Shown in pieces: positions 1-8,003 of a stretch of DNA of 64,000 bases. A program made the translations under genes and the position numbers. The notes beneath the pieces are model-generated. The model searched no databases, was not told the DNA's origin, and was given only the letters and a program-made list of their open reading frames with translations. Each line of letters starts with the position of its first letter. Position 1 is the first letter of the stretch. The stretch spans positions 310,001 to 374,000 of the forward strand of contig NZ_AWFZ01000017.1 of NCBI RefSeq assembly GCF_000463155.2, written 5' to 3'. This stretch comes from Siccibacter turicensis LMG 23730. GTDB taxonomy: Bacteria > Pseudomonadota > Gammaproteobacteria > Enterobacterales > Enterobacteriaceae.

Positions 1-136
1 CGCCGTTCATGCCGCCCCCGCGGTAGTTCTCCAGTTTGCGGGTCAGCTTCGGCAGCGTGACCGCTTTCACTACGCCCAGATAGCTGGTGCCATCCAGAAA
101 CAGGTTCATGTATTTAAGCTTGCGCGGTAATGCCAT
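1..136 (-). CDS. FII: Tail tube protein FII (5' part only)
   Basis: Only the first 45 codons lie in the window. They begin MALPRKLKYMNLF and contain VTLPKLTRKLENYRG, closely matching the amino end of the P2 major tail tube protein, which forms the inner tube of the contractile tail inside the sheath. An AGGAGG ribosome binding site precedes the ATG at 136, and the gene follows the sheath gene by 12 bases, as in P2. The rest continues off the left edge, so intactness cannot be judged. Confidence 0.88.
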   Translation of the reverse strand, partial: MALPRKLKYMNLFLDGTSYLGVVKAVTLPKLTRKLENYRGGGMNG

Positions 137-148
137 GGGTCAGCCTCC

Positions 149-1339
149 TTAGCTGTTGTTGACCGAGGTGACCAGGTTTGCCAGGTACTTGTCGGTAATG
201 CGCTGGCGCAGGGTCAGGTTTTCCAGCGGCGGCACTGGCGTGTAGTCGTAATCAATGACCAGCTTGCCGGCCTTGAGCGTCGCTTCGTCGTTGGCGCTCT
301 CATCGAACCAGCACTGGGCGTCGATGAGATAGCCGTTGGACTTCAGCTCGCGGAATTTCGCGTTGATGCCGTCGATGATGTCGCGGATAAGCGTGGCGGT
401 AACCGGCTTGTCGACTGCCCACATGTGCGCATCGGCCATGGTGTCGGCGATAACCTGCGCGGTACGGGTGTAGTTCTCAAACAGGAACAGCGGATCGTCA
501 GAACAGGTGCGGTTGCCCCAGAAGCGGAAGCCGTCCTTGCGGATAAGCGTGGTGACGCCCGCTTCGTTGAGCAGATCGGCATCGGTGCCGGACTCCTGCA
601 GATCCCAGAACACCGAGGCGCTGATACCGGTCACGCCGTTAACGCCGACGTTAGACAGGGTCTTGTGCCAGCCGGTGGACTGGTCGATCGCGGCGCGCAG
701 GCCCAGGGCGCGGGCGGTGGCAAACGCGGTCGCGCTGGTGCTGTTGACGGTGTCCCAGGCGAGGAAGTCCGGCCAGATCACCATCAGCTCACGCTGGCTG
801 AAGTTAGCGCGGTAGGCCGTAGCCTCAGAGACGGTTTTGCAGCCCCATGCGCTGATGTAGCCGAACGCGCGCAGCTTCTGGCACACCGAGGCCAGCGCGG
901 TCGCCACTTCCTGGGTATCAAGGCCCGGTACGCCGAGGATACGCGGCTTCACGCCGGTTACCGCTTCGGCGGTCAGCAGCGCTTTCAGGCCGGTGTAGTT
1001 GCCGCTGGCATCGGTAGTGCCGATGACGTTTGAAACGGTCTGGGCGAACGCCGTCTCCGCATCTTCATCGCTGCCCTCTTCCACGCGCACCACCACGGTG
1101 ACGGGTTTGGACTGGTCGGCAATCGCCTGCAGCGCCGCACCGAGGGTGCCTTTTTTGCCCGCTTTGCCAATCGCGCTCTGCACGTTGGTAATCAGCACGG
1201 GCTGGTTAAGGGGGAAAGTCGCCGCGTCAGCATCGTTGGCCGTACAGACCATACCGATAATTGCCGTTGAGACAGTTGAAATGACGCGCGTGCCGTCGTT
1301 AATTTCGACGACCTGGACGCCGTGGTGAAAATCACTCAT
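149..1339 (-). CDS. FI: Contractile tail sheath protein FI
   Basis: A 396-residue product beginning MSDFHHGVQVVEINDGTRV, the hallmark start of P2 gpFI, and equal to P2 FI in length. It polymerises around the tail tube and contracts to drive the tube through the envelope. A longer reading frame starts 13 codons upstream, but the ATG at 1339 has a GGAG site just before it and fits the family. The gene is full length with no frame break, so the sheath should be functional. It lies just upstream of the tube gene in the same minus-strand unit. Confidence 0.93.
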   Translation of the reverse strand: MSDFHHGVQVVEINDGTRVISTVSTAIIGMVCTANDADAATFPLNQPVLITNVQSAIGKAGKKGTLGAALQAIADQSKPVTVVVRVEEGSDEDAETAFAQTVSNVIGTTDASGNYTGLKALLTAEAVTGVKPRILGVPGLDTQEVATALASVCQKLRAFGYISAWGCKTVSEATAYRANFSQRELMVIWPDFLAWDTVNSTSATAFATARALGLRAAIDQSTGWHKTLSNVGVNGVTGISASVFWDLQESGTDADLLNEAGVTTLIRKDGFRFWGNRTCSDDPLFLFENYTRTAQVIADTMADAHMWAVDKPVTATLIRDIIDGINAKFRELKSNGYLIDAQCWFDESANDEATLKAGKLVIDYDYTPVPPLENLTLRQRITDKYLANLVTSVNNS

Positions 1340-1403
1340 CCGGTTCACTCCATCGTTAAGGGGTGAGTCCATTTTCACGTCTGGCGCCGCCGGGCGCTAT
1401 TTG

Positions 1404-1991
1404 TCAGGGTTGGGAAAGGGATGGCACAACGGGGGCCGCCGATACGCCCGCCGGAAATTTGCGGTACAGCGTGGAAAGCCCCACATCGAACAGGATCGCC
1501 ACGTGCTGGCGCGACTCGCCGGCGGCCAGCAGTCGCCCCGCCTGCGCCCACTGCGCCTCGGTCAGCTTCGGGCGCCGCCCGCCAATCCGCCCCTCGGCGC
1601 GCGCTGCCGTGAGCCCGGCACGGGTGCGTTCGACGATCAGCTCGCGCTCCATTTCCGCCAGCGCCCCCATCACGTGAAAGAAGAAGCGGCCCATCGGAGT
1701 GCTGGTATCGATGCTGTCGGTGAGGCTGCGGAAATTGATGCCGCGCACCCGCAGCTCTTCAATCAGGGTCACCAGGTGGCGCATACTGCGCCCGAGCCGG
1801 TCCAGCTTCCACACCATCAGGGTATCGCCCTCACTGAGCATACGTAACAGCTTCTTTAACCCAGGACGGTCGGCGGTCTTACCGCTAATTTTATCCTCGA
1901 AAATCAGCTCACATCCTGCGCACTCCAGCGCCTGGCGTTGCAAAGCCGTGTTCTGGTCATTTGTTGACACCCTGACATAGCCGATCAGCAT
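1404..1991 (-). CDS. Gin/Pin-family site-specific DNA invertase
   Basis: A 195-residue serine recombinase. The N-terminal catalytic domain starts MLIGYVRVSTNDQNTALQ with the catalytic serine at residue 9, followed by the conserved VWKLDRLGRS motif and the long E helix. The C-terminal part (after GRIGGRRPKLT) is the helix-turn-helix that reads the crossover site. Size and motifs match Gin of Mu, Pin of e14 and Cin of P1. It lies next to one of two inverted crossover sites (2065-2091 and 3770-3796) and should flip the tail-fibre segment between them. Such enzymes need a Fis-bound enhancer, often within their gene; I could not identify one by eye. Confidence 0.93.
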   Translation of the reverse strand: MLIGYVRVSTNDQNTALQRQALECAGCELIFEDKISGKTADRPGLKKLLRMLSEGDTLMVWKLDRLGRSMRHLVTLIEELRVRGINFRSLTDSIDTSTPMGRFFFHVMGALAEMERELIVERTRAGLTAARAEGRIGGRRPKLTEAQWAQAGRLLAAGESRQHVAILFDVGLSTLYRKFPAGVSAAPVVPSLSQP

Positions 1992-2064
1992 AGCAATTCC
2001 CCTTCCGAAAAAGACGTAAGCATGCCACGGGTGGGGGAAAGGAGGTAACCTGGCTGAAAACAGC

Positions 2065-2091
2065 GGTTCTTAAAAACCTTGGTTTGGGGGA
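2065..2091 (+). repeat. Left crossover site (gix/hix-like) of invertible segment
   Basis: A 27-base sequence that recurs in inverted orientation at 3770-3796. Its centre is AAACC-TT-GGTTT (2074-2085), the dyad of Gin/Hin/Cin sites with a two-base core at 2079-2080. The tail-fibre reading frame runs through it (codons for V-L-K-N-L-G-L-G), so inversion joins coding sequences in frame. Confidence 0.9.
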
Positions 2092-2578
2092 AGGGTCGGC
2101 ACTGCCCGTGGGGGTGCCGGTACCCTGGCCGTCGGCCACGCCGCCTGCGGGGTGGTTGAAATATAACGGCGCGGCATTTGATAAAACCCGTTATCCGAAA
2201 CTGGCAGCAGTCTACCCCAGCGGGATATTACCGGATCTGCGCGGGGAATTTATTCGTGGCTGGGATGATGGGCGGGGGGTGGATGTAGGGCGTAGTTTAT
2301 TAGGCCAACAAGTGCATATGTCTATCGATCATCTTCATTATTTACCAACCGCTGCTGGCCCTGGGGCCTCACCCAGCCCCAATGGTAAAATGACGGCTGT
2401 TTTTAAAGATCAAATAGATATTCTCACATACTACCCGGATGGGACTGATATATATAATTCGAACCCTACATCCACAAGCTCCTTGCAGACATACTATGCA
2501 AAATATGGGAATGGTTTATTTGGCAATGAAACCAGGCCGCGTAACATCGCGTTTAATTACATAGTGAGGGCCGCATAA
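2065..2578 (+). CDS. Silent alternative tail-fibre C-terminal cassette
   Basis: No independent start or amino domain. In the reading frame that crosses the left recombination site it reads VLKNLGLGEGSALPVGVPVPWP, so it is a headless fibre end waiting to be joined to the H amino part. It carries the tail collar signature PVPWPSATPPAGWL and then LPDLRGEFIRGWDDGRG, common to exchangeable fibre ends of P2, Mu and lambda-type phages, and ends in NIAFNYIVRAA. It stops at 2578, overlapping the start of the assembly gene (TAATG). In the present orientation it should not make a fibre. Confidence 0.87.
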
Positions 2579-3177
2579 TGACTGAGGCAAAATTTGATAG
2601 TGGATTGATCGCGGTGCAAGCAGGGAATGTCACTGTATATAACTTCCATGAAATCACACGCGAATATCAATCTTCATGTGTTGAATACCTCGCAGTCGGT
2701 GTAGGCATACCCGCGAAGTCCTGCATACAAATGCCAGAGCAGAGATCTGACGGAACGGTTGCTTGCCGCTTAGCTGATAACTCTGCATGGGAATATCTTC
2801 CAGATTATCGTGGACAGACGGTATACAGCACCGAAACAGGTGAGCCGCAAGAAATTACTCATCCGGGCGAATATTCCGCCGGTACCACCACCTCCGCGCC
2901 AGCGACACGTTTTGATGTCTGGAATGGTAGCGAGTGGGTAACAGATAGCGCAGCGTTAATGACTGCTGCGGTAAAAGAAGCTGAGCAGACTAAGGCCAGC
3001 TTGCGCAGCTACGCTAACGCCTTTATCAATGAACAGCAATGGCCATCACGCCTTGCACTCGGTCGATTAAGCGAAGATGAGAAAACAGACTTTAACGGCT
3101 GGCTCGATTATCTGGACGTGCTGGAGATGGTAGACATTTCCAGCGCGCCAGAAATAAATTGGCCCACACGACCGTAA
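2578..3177 (+). CDS. Tail fibre assembly (Tfa) protein of the silent cassette
   Basis: A 199-residue protein with its ATG overlapping the stop of the preceding fibre end by one base, the usual translational coupling of a fibre tip to its chaperone. The C-terminal half (VWNGSEWVTDSAAL, then the KEAEQTKASLRSYA helix and WPSRLALGRLSEDE) is typical of Tfa/gpG family proteins, which promote fibre folding or trimerisation and can remain at the tip. It is tied to the alternative fibre end and would be expressed with it after inversion. No equivalent follows the currently active fibre end. Confidence 0.85.
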   Translation: MTEAKFDSGLIAVQAGNVTVYNFHEITREYQSSCVEYLAVGVGIPAKSCIQMPEQRSDGTVACRLADNSAWEYLPDYRGQTVYSTETGEPQEITHPGEYSAGTTTSAPATRFDVWNGSEWVTDSAALMTAAVKEAEQTKASLRSYANAFINEQQWPSRLALGRLSEDEKTDFNGWLDYLDVLEMVDISSAPEINWPTRP

Positions 3178-3235
3178 GCTGCGGTAATTCATATTTTGGT
3201 CAGTCGGAAGATATGATTCCTTAAACCCGTTAATC

Positions 3236-3260
3236 TAAGCCAGCCTGGTAGGCTGGCTTA
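3236..3260. terminator. Hairpin after tfa, possible terminator
   Basis: A 9-10 bp perfect stem (AAGCCAGCC paired with GGCTGGCTT) with a TGGTA loop, 60 bp after the tfa stop and inside the invertible segment. The following T tract is weak, so termination is plausible rather than clear. The rest of 3178-3417 shows no gene. Confidence 0.5.
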
Positions 3261-3417
3261 TTGGTTATAAAAGCTTTCACTCTGAATTTTTAGCCATTAA
3301 AAGATACCAATTTTGATGGTGATCTTTTTCCAAGTTCGCTCACGCATTCTATTCCCTATAGTGGATTTCATATGCAGTTACATAAAAATAATTAGTCACT
3401 TTTGTTAATTGATAATA

Positions 3418-4389
3418 TTACACTCTACCTAATGCAAACCAATAAAACGCACTGCTTCCATTGTTTATGGTAGAACCACCAGATGTAAGGAACATTTGCC
3501 TGGTTATGAAACCTGTATTATTTAAAGTTGAATCATCAATAACCTGAGATTGCATAACGCTAGGATATTGCGATTGCCGGTTTGTAAAACCTACATAGTA
3601 GGGTTTCTCCGAGAACGCTAAAGGGAAAGTCACAATCGACTTTCCATCAACAGGCGAACCCGCCCCCCATTGCAAAATTACATTATTTACCGTTCCGTTA
3701 ACTAACATAGGGAGACGAATATATCCGTTCGTTCCTGTGCGGCCATAATTAACTCCAACGCTCGCTAACTCCCCCAAACCAAGGTTTTTAAGAACCTCGC
3801 TTACCAGCCCGGCGTCGGCCATCTCTTTTAGCGCATTGGCGATCAGCGGGTACTGGGTGTGTGGGTTCGCGGCGTCGACGTGCTTTTTCAGCAGGCTGTT
3901 AGCATACGCCTTTACCTCAATAACCTTATCGTCAACGTATTTACGCGTCGCCAGCACTACCGACGGGTCGATCTTCAGGGTCACCGCCTCGGTGCTGGAA
4001 ACAATCAGCACCATGCGGATAGTCTGGGTGCGCCCGCTCCCCTCCTGGAGCTTCGGTTTGTAGGTTTCCGGGCAGTTGGCCACCGCGACCAGCAGCCCCT
4101 CGTCGTCATAAAGACCGATTTCGCGGATCCAGAATCCGCCCTCGTCCTCCGGGATAATCTGCTCGACGATGATCTGCCCCGGATTTTGCGGATCCACCTC
4201 GATAAGGTTGAGCGGCGCGCGGCGTTGCTCGTGGATCAGCGCGGTCTGCGCCGGGTTGGGCATCGGCAGAACGCCGTTGGCATCGCCGACGGCAAGCTGC
4301 GTCAGGTTCAGCTTTGTGCCGAGCGCGGTGGCATTTGCCAGCCGGGCGGCTCCCTGATTGGTCAGAATGGCAAAATATTTCGCGGTCAT
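3418..4389 (-). CDS. H: Tail fibre protein H (active orientation)
   Basis: A 323-residue fibre, shorter than P2 gpH (about 670). Residues 1 to about 150 (MTAKYFAILTNQGAARLANA, then EDEGGFWIREIGLYDDEG) are the conserved P2-type N-terminal domain that attaches to the baseplate. A short shaft containing HVDAANPHTQYP follows, then the recombination site codons (VLKNLGLG), then the exchangeable tip, which includes ILQWGAG, a motif of gp53-like fibre tips. It overlaps gene I by four bases. The tip after the crossover would be replaced on inversion. The short shaft is unusual for a P2 fibre but common in tail-like bacteriocins and small prophages. Confidence 0.88.
   Translation of the reverse strand: MTAKYFAILTNQGAARLANATALGTKLNLTQLAVGDANGVLPMPNPAQTALIHEQRRAPLNLIEVDPQNPGQIIVEQIIPEDEGGFWIREIGLYDDEGLLVAVANCPETYKPKLQEGSGRTQTIRMVLIVSSTEAVTLKIDPSVVLATRKYVDDKVIEVKAYANSLLKKHVDAANPHTQYPLIANALKEMADAGLVSEVLKNLGLGELASVGVNYGRTGTNGYIRLPMLVNGTVNNVILQWGAGSPVDGKSIVTFPLAFSEKPYYVGFTNRQSQYPSVMQSQVIDDSTLNNTGFITRQMFLTSGGSTINNGSSAFYWFALGRV
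3770..3796 (-). repeat. Right crossover site (gix/hix-like) inside H
   Basis: Exact inverted copy of the 27-base element at 2065-2091, located inside gene H between the shaft and tip codons. The match is perfect over all 27 positions and ends immediately on both sides, as expected for a recombination site under selection. Confidence 0.9.
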
Positions 4390-4997
4390 GCAGTTACTCT
4401 CATGTTGTCAACAAGATGAATCGCCTGAGCCGGGTAGAAGCCCCCGCTCACGGTGATGCTTTCAGGCACATAGGGGTAAATCGTTAACGCATCGCCGCCG
4501 TAGCTGTTAGCGCCGACAAAGAAGGCGCCGTTAGTGCTCAGGCTGATCGACAGCCCAACCAGGTGGCGGCTGGCGGGCTTCGCGTCCTCAATCAGTCGCT
4601 CCAGCTCCTGAAACATCGCTTCGGTGATGCCGTTATCCTGCACCCCAACCACCAGTCGGAAGGTGCCGGGCTGTTCATTGCGCTCCCACCACTCGCGGAT
4701 CTCAATCAGGAACCCGAGCGGCTCAACGACCCGGCGCAGCGCGCTGATGGTGCCTTTGTGCTTGTGGATATAGAACGCCGAGGCGATGACGCTGCGCCGG
4801 GTGGCCTCCGGCCAGCTCTCGTCCCAGCGGTCTACGGAGAGCGCCCAGGCCAGATAGGGCAGCAGCCGGGCCGGGCACAGGGCCGGGTTCCACAGGGTGC
4901 GTAACAGAACAGGGACGCGCGCAATCTCCGCCGCAGCCCGGGCGGCGGCCACCTCTAATGCCGAGGAGCCAGGCGGTAACAGGCGGTCGTCACTCAT
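4386..4997 (-). CDS. I: Baseplate/tail protein I
   Basis: A 203-residue product starting MSDDRLLPPGSSALE, the diagnostic opening of P2 gpI, a baseplate component near the fibre attachment point. A start four codons further upstream is open, but the ATG at 4997 matches the family. It overlaps the end of J by eight bases and runs into H with a four-base overlap, so I, J and H are translationally coupled in the expected order. The frame is intact. Confidence 0.9.
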   Translation of the reverse strand: MSDDRLLPPGSSALEVAAARAAAEIARVPVLLRTLWNPALCPARLLPYLAWALSVDRWDESWPEATRRSVIASAFYIHKHKGTISALRRVVEPLGFLIEIREWWERNEQPGTFRLVVGVQDNGITEAMFQELERLIEDAKPASRHLVGLSISLSTNGAFFVGANSYGGDALTIYPYVPESITVSGGFYPAQAIHLVDNMRVTA

Positions 4998-5898
4998 CCG
5001 CGCCCCCATCCAGCAGCGTGTAGCCGGTACACCAGGAGGCCTGATGCTTACCCAGCGGAATATCCGCCCGGGGTTCGCTCAGCTCGACGCGCTGTACCCC
5101 TTCCACATGCAGTGCGGCATAGAGGGCGGAGAGGCGGATATCGCGCCCGAGACGATGCTGGGCGGTGACGTAGCGCTGCAGTTTCTGCGCAGCGGCATCG
5201 CGCACCGGCCCGGCTTCCGGCCCCGGATAGAAGAACAGCGTGGCGGTGACGGTATAGGGCACAATCTCCGCCGCCTGCACCGTGACCCGATCGCCCACCG
5301 GGCGCACCGACTCGGCGTTCAGCGCGCGCTCGACCACCGCCAGCAGATCGGCATCGGCTTTCCCCTCGTTCTCCCGCGACAGCACGGTAATGGTGACGCT
5401 GGCCGGGCTGGGGCTTTCCACCGAGATATCGCTGACGCGGCCGTCCGCGCTGCGCCCGTGGTACTCGTAGGCGCCGGTTGGCCCTGCGACGCTCAGCCCT
5501 TCAAACGCCTGCTGGGTACGCAGACGAAAATCGCTGTCCGACTCCATCACCGCCGGAACCGGCGGGATGGCGTTGTCGTTGGCGGGAGTAATGACCAACC
5601 GCGCGGTGTTGTTGTTCGCGGCCAGCACGTCGAGGTCGCTGCCGGCGGCGTAGGGCAGCATCACCGCTCGCGCCGCCTCGTTGACGCGCTGACGCCACAT
5701 CACTTCGCGATAGGCGTTCTCCTCAAGCAGTTTTACCAGCGGCTCGGACTCCAGCGTCAGGGTGCGGGCGATGGCCGCCTGCTCCGCCTCGGGATAGAGC
5801 GAGACAAGCGTCGCCTTGCGCTCAGCGAGAATGGTTTCAAAATCGAGCTCCTCGACCACATCCGGGGCGGGGAGCTGGTTCAGGTCAATGGTCGGCAT
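4990..5898 (-). CDS. J: Baseplate assembly protein J
   Basis: 302 residues, the same length as P2 gpJ, beginning MPTIDLNQLPAPDVVEELDF. It belongs to the baseplate J-like family that forms the wedge ring of contractile tails. Conserved stretches include YAAGSDLDVLAA near residue 85 and FRLRTQQAFEGLSVAGPTGAY around 130. It follows W after four bases and overlaps I. No disruption is seen. Confidence 0.92.
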   Translation of the reverse strand: MPTIDLNQLPAPDVVEELDFETILAERKATLVSLYPEAEQAAIARTLTLESEPLVKLLEENAYREVMWRQRVNEAARAVMLPYAAGSDLDVLAANNNTARLVITPANDNAIPPVPAVMESDSDFRLRTQQAFEGLSVAGPTGAYEYHGRSADGRVSDISVESPSPASVTITVLSRENEGKADADLLAVVERALNAESVRPVGDRVTVQAAEIVPYTVTATLFFYPGPEAGPVRDAAAQKLQRYVTAQHRLGRDIRLSALYAALHVEGVQRVELSEPRADIPLGKHQASWCTGYTLLDGGADE

Positions 5899-5902
5899 AG
5901 TC

Positions 5903-6250
5903 TCAGCTCAGTGGAATGGTTAACGATATGTCGCCCGCGGTATCGGTGAGCTGACCGGTAAGTTCCACGATCATTTCGCCGTTAAAACGGGTCTCAAAGT
6001 TCAGGGCGGTGAGCGTGATGCGCGGCTCCCACTTCAGCAGCGCCATGTAGCACGCCGACATGATCTGCAGACGCAGGGCCGGGTTCTGCGGCTGGTCGAG
6101 CAGCGCCGACAGCAGCGAGCCGTACTCGCGCCGCATCACGCGCGTACCAACCGGCGTCATCAGGATGTCGCGCACGCTCTGGCTGACGTGCGCCTCATCC
6201 ACCAGCGCCGCGCCGCGGGTACGGTCCATGCCGGTATAGCGCGCCGTCAT
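5903..6250 (-). CDS. W: Baseplate protein W (gp25-like)
   Basis: 115 residues, exactly the P2 gpW length, beginning MTARYTGMDRTRG, with the RDILMTPVGTRVMRREYGS motif of the gp25-like baseplate wedge family. These proteins initiate sheath polymerisation at the baseplate. The start overlaps the end of V by four bases and the gene ends just before J, matching the P2 V-W-J-I operon. Confidence 0.92.
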   Translation of the reverse strand: MTARYTGMDRTRGAALVDEAHVSQSVRDILMTPVGTRVMRREYGSLLSALLDQPQNPALRLQIMSACYMALLKWEPRITLTALNFETRFNGEMIVELTGQLTDTAGDISLTIPLS

Positions 6251-6888
6251 CGGGTGCCCTCCGTCCAGCTACCACCGCGCTGCACGCTGCCGTGGGTGTG
6301 GCTGTCCAGCTGCACGCCGTTTGAGGTCAGCGCGCCGCCGCTGTGGGTGATAGTGCCCGTCATGGTTCCTCCTCGTTGCACCTCGATTGAGCCGGTAATC
6401 AGCCGGTTGGTACAGACCACCTCCGGCGAGTCCAGGGTGATGCGGGTGTCGGCTGTCACACGGACTACCGGCACCGTGGCGGTGATGGACTCTGCCGCGG
6501 TAACGTCTGCGGTTTTGATCCCGGCGACCTGAAGCGCGCCGGTATCGGGTTCATAGGCGAGCGTGGCGCCATCGGGAAACGTCACCTGCCAGCCGTCCGC
6601 CGAGGCCGATGGCGCGGGATGCGCGTCGGAAAAAATGCCCGGCAGGATAAACGCGGTCTCCAGCTCGCCGCCGACCGCCAGCAGCATCACCTGCTCGCCA
6701 ACCGAAGGCGCCCACCAGCTGCGTGAGCGTCCGGCGCGCTGGGTCAGCCACTGCAGCCAGCCGGTGGTGATCCCACCGGTCTGTACCCGGCAGCGCCCGG
6801 CGGTAAGGTCGGTTTCCACGATCACGCCGGTGCGGATCAGGTTGCGCAGTGCGCGTGCTATGTCATGAATCGATGCGTATGTGTTCAT
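6247..6888 (-). CDS. V: Baseplate spike protein V
   Basis: 213 residues (P2 gpV has 211), beginning MNTYASIHDIARALRN, with the OB-fold-like block VETDLTAGRCRVQTGG and RAGRSRSWWAPSVGEQVMLL. The C-terminal part is a repetitive beta-rich spike with TVPVVRVTADTRI and ending near DSHTHGSVQRGG, where H-T-H could bind the metal ion of the needle tip as in P2. It is the membrane-piercing spike below the tube. The ATG at 6888 is chosen by homology; a longer open frame upstream is not supported and the ribosome site is weak. Confidence 0.9.
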   Translation of the reverse strand: MNTYASIHDIARALRNLIRTGVIVETDLTAGRCRVQTGGITTGWLQWLTQRAGRSRSWWAPSVGEQVMLLAVGGELETAFILPGIFSDAHPAPSASADGWQVTFPDGATLAYEPDTGALQVAGIKTADVTAAESITATVPVVRVTADTRITLDSPEVVCTNRLITGSIEVQRGGTMTGTITHSGGALTSNGVQLDSHTHGSVQRGGSWTEGTR

Positions 6889-6999
6889 AGGTTCAGGATG
6901 CGATAAATGGAGGTCAGCGACCATTTCATCCGGCCCGCAGGCGGCCCACACAACGAGCCGTCACGGGCGAACGGGTAAATGCAGCGGCGCAGCGCCTGT
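6889..6999. other. Short gap where P2 gene S is expected
   Basis: In P2 the tail-completion gene S (about 150 codons) lies between R and V. Here only 111 bases separate them. On the minus strand one frame is open and ends CTATGA across the V start, with a possible 14-codon ORF beginning ATGAAATGG, but it does not resemble gpS. The bases read like the edge of a deletion or a short leader for V. Confidence 0.55.
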
Positions 7000-7479
7000 T
7001 CAGCCCTCGTCCGGCGACGACGGGCGGCTCACCAGCTCATCTTTCATCCAGAGTTCTACCGGACGGGTCACCGGGGCGGGCTCTTGCGGCTCCGGCACCC
7101 AGACGGTGTGCAGGCTGCCCTCCTGCTGGCTGACAATGGCGCGTTCGCTTAACGTCAGCTGGATCTCCAGCCGCTGGCTGCCGTCATCGGCGGTCGTCAG
7201 CTGCCAGCCGATGCCGCCGGGCTGCTCTGCGGCGCGGCTCATAACGTCCGGCTGGTTGACCCGCAGCCAGGCCAGCAGCGGCGTTATCACCTCCTCCAGT
7301 GCGCCGCTGAACGGGGCAAGCGTGAGGGTCAACGGGTAGTGCGCTTCAAAGGAGAGCGAGGCGGCAAGCGTCGAGACAATGCGCCCGCTGCCGGTGGTGA
7401 GGCGTAAATGCTCCGGGTTGTCGTGCAGCGCGGGCAGCGCCGCGACCAGCGCCTGGCGCAGGCTAGTGGGTTTTAGCAT
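7000..7479 (-). CDS. R: Tail completion protein R
   Basis: 159 residues (P2 gpR has 155), beginning MLKPTSLRQALVAALPAL, with the family block STLAASLSFEAHYPLTL and near the end PVTRPVELWMKDELVS. gpR is needed to complete the P2 tail. A longer frame starts 11 codons upstream, but the ATG at 7479 fits the family. The last residues (RPSSPDEG) are unlike P2, next to the place where gene S is missing. The start overlaps the lysC-like gene. Confidence 0.85.
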   Translation of the reverse strand: MLKPTSLRQALVAALPALHDNPEHLRLTTGSGRIVSTLAASLSFEAHYPLTLTLAPFSGALEEVITPLLAWLRVNQPDVMSRAAEQPGGIGWQLTTADDGSQRLEIQLTLSERAIVSQQEGSLHTVWVPEPQEPAPVTRPVELWMKDELVSRPSSPDEG

Positions 7480-7732
7480 CGAGTTCGTCCTGGCAATGTT
7501 TAACGGTTTCAACCTGTAACGCGCAGGCGATCAGCGCGTGCTCAAGCTGGCGGATATCGGCGCTCAGATCGCCGTTAGTGTGCGGATCGCTGCCCGGCAT
7601 CGGGCAGAGCGTCACCCGCGGACAGGCGCTGGAGATAATCACCGGCGTTGGCGTAACCGGGGCGCTGGTGCAGCTCACGCACAGCATCAGGCAGCTCAGC
7701 GCCATACCAGCGGCGAAGGGCGGCATTTTCAT
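7463..7732 (-). CDS. lysC: Outer-membrane spanin LysC (Rz1-like lipoprotein)
   Basis: 89 residues embedded out of frame in lysB, the arrangement of P2 LysB/LysC and lambda Rz/Rz1. The N-terminus has a hydrophobic signal and a lipobox-like CVSC, followed by a proline-rich segment (SAPVTPTPV). This outer-membrane lipoprotein would pair with LysB across the periplasm to fuse the membranes in the last step of lysis. The ATG at 7732 (MKMPPFAAG) is the sensible start; the longer open frame upstream is lysB in another frame. Confidence 0.8.
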   Translation of the reverse strand: MKMPPFAAGMALSCLMLCVSCTSAPVTPTPVIISSACPRVTLCPMPGSDPHTNGDLSADIRQLEHALIACALQVETVKHCQDELDAKTH

Positions 7733-8003
7733 GAAGTAGCCTCGTGAGGGTCTGCTCCCGGCGGGTCGCCAGCGTTCCGGCGGCATCAAGCCGCTGGCGC
7801 AGGGCGAGCTGGGCGCGTTCATTGTTACGGCTCTGCGTTCGTTCCGCGGCGAGGCGGGCGTGCAGCGAGCCGATGGTCTGCTGCTGGGTTTCCGCTGCGC
7901 GGTGGGCGGCGTCGAGCGATCGGGCAAGCTGACGGTTCTCGTGACCCAGCCACGCGGCGGCGGCAACCAGCAGTGCGAGCAGGGCAAGCAGCGCGCGCAT
8001 CAT
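7575..8003 (-). CDS. lysB: Inner-membrane spanin LysB (Rz-like)
   Basis: 142 residues with one N-terminal membrane anchor (ALLALLALLVAAAAWLG), followed by a long charged, coiled-coil-prone region (LARSLDAAHRAAETQQQ onward), the usual layout of inner-membrane spanins. It overlaps the lysozyme stop (ATGATG at 8003-7998, either ATG possible). It should act with LysC after the endolysin has cut the wall. Length matches P2 LysB (141). Confidence 0.82.
   Translation of the reverse strand: MMRALLALLALLVAAAAWLGHENRQLARSLDAAHRAAETQQQTIGSLHARLAAERTQSRNNERAQLALRQRLDAAGTLATRREQTLTRLLHENAALRRWYGAELPDAVRELHQRPGYANAGDYLQRLSAGDALPDAGQRSAH

Larger units (their letters stand above)
2080..3781. mobile_element. 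Invertible tail-fibre segment (about 1.7 kb)
   Basis: Bounded by the two 27-base inverted sites, with the core dinucleotide TT on the left and AA on the right when read on the plus strand. It contains the current fibre C-terminus (minus strand, ending 3418) and, facing the other way, an alternative C-terminus plus a tail-fibre assembly gene. Recombination by the adjacent invertase would exchange the two ends and change receptor specificity, as in Mu, P1, e14 and carotovoricin. Confidence 0.87.

Noticed and set aside
5501-5698. Antisense and alternative-frame ORFs across the GC-rich prophage and core genes
   Set aside because: They mirror real genes with strong homology on the other strand or frame and have no supporting signals.
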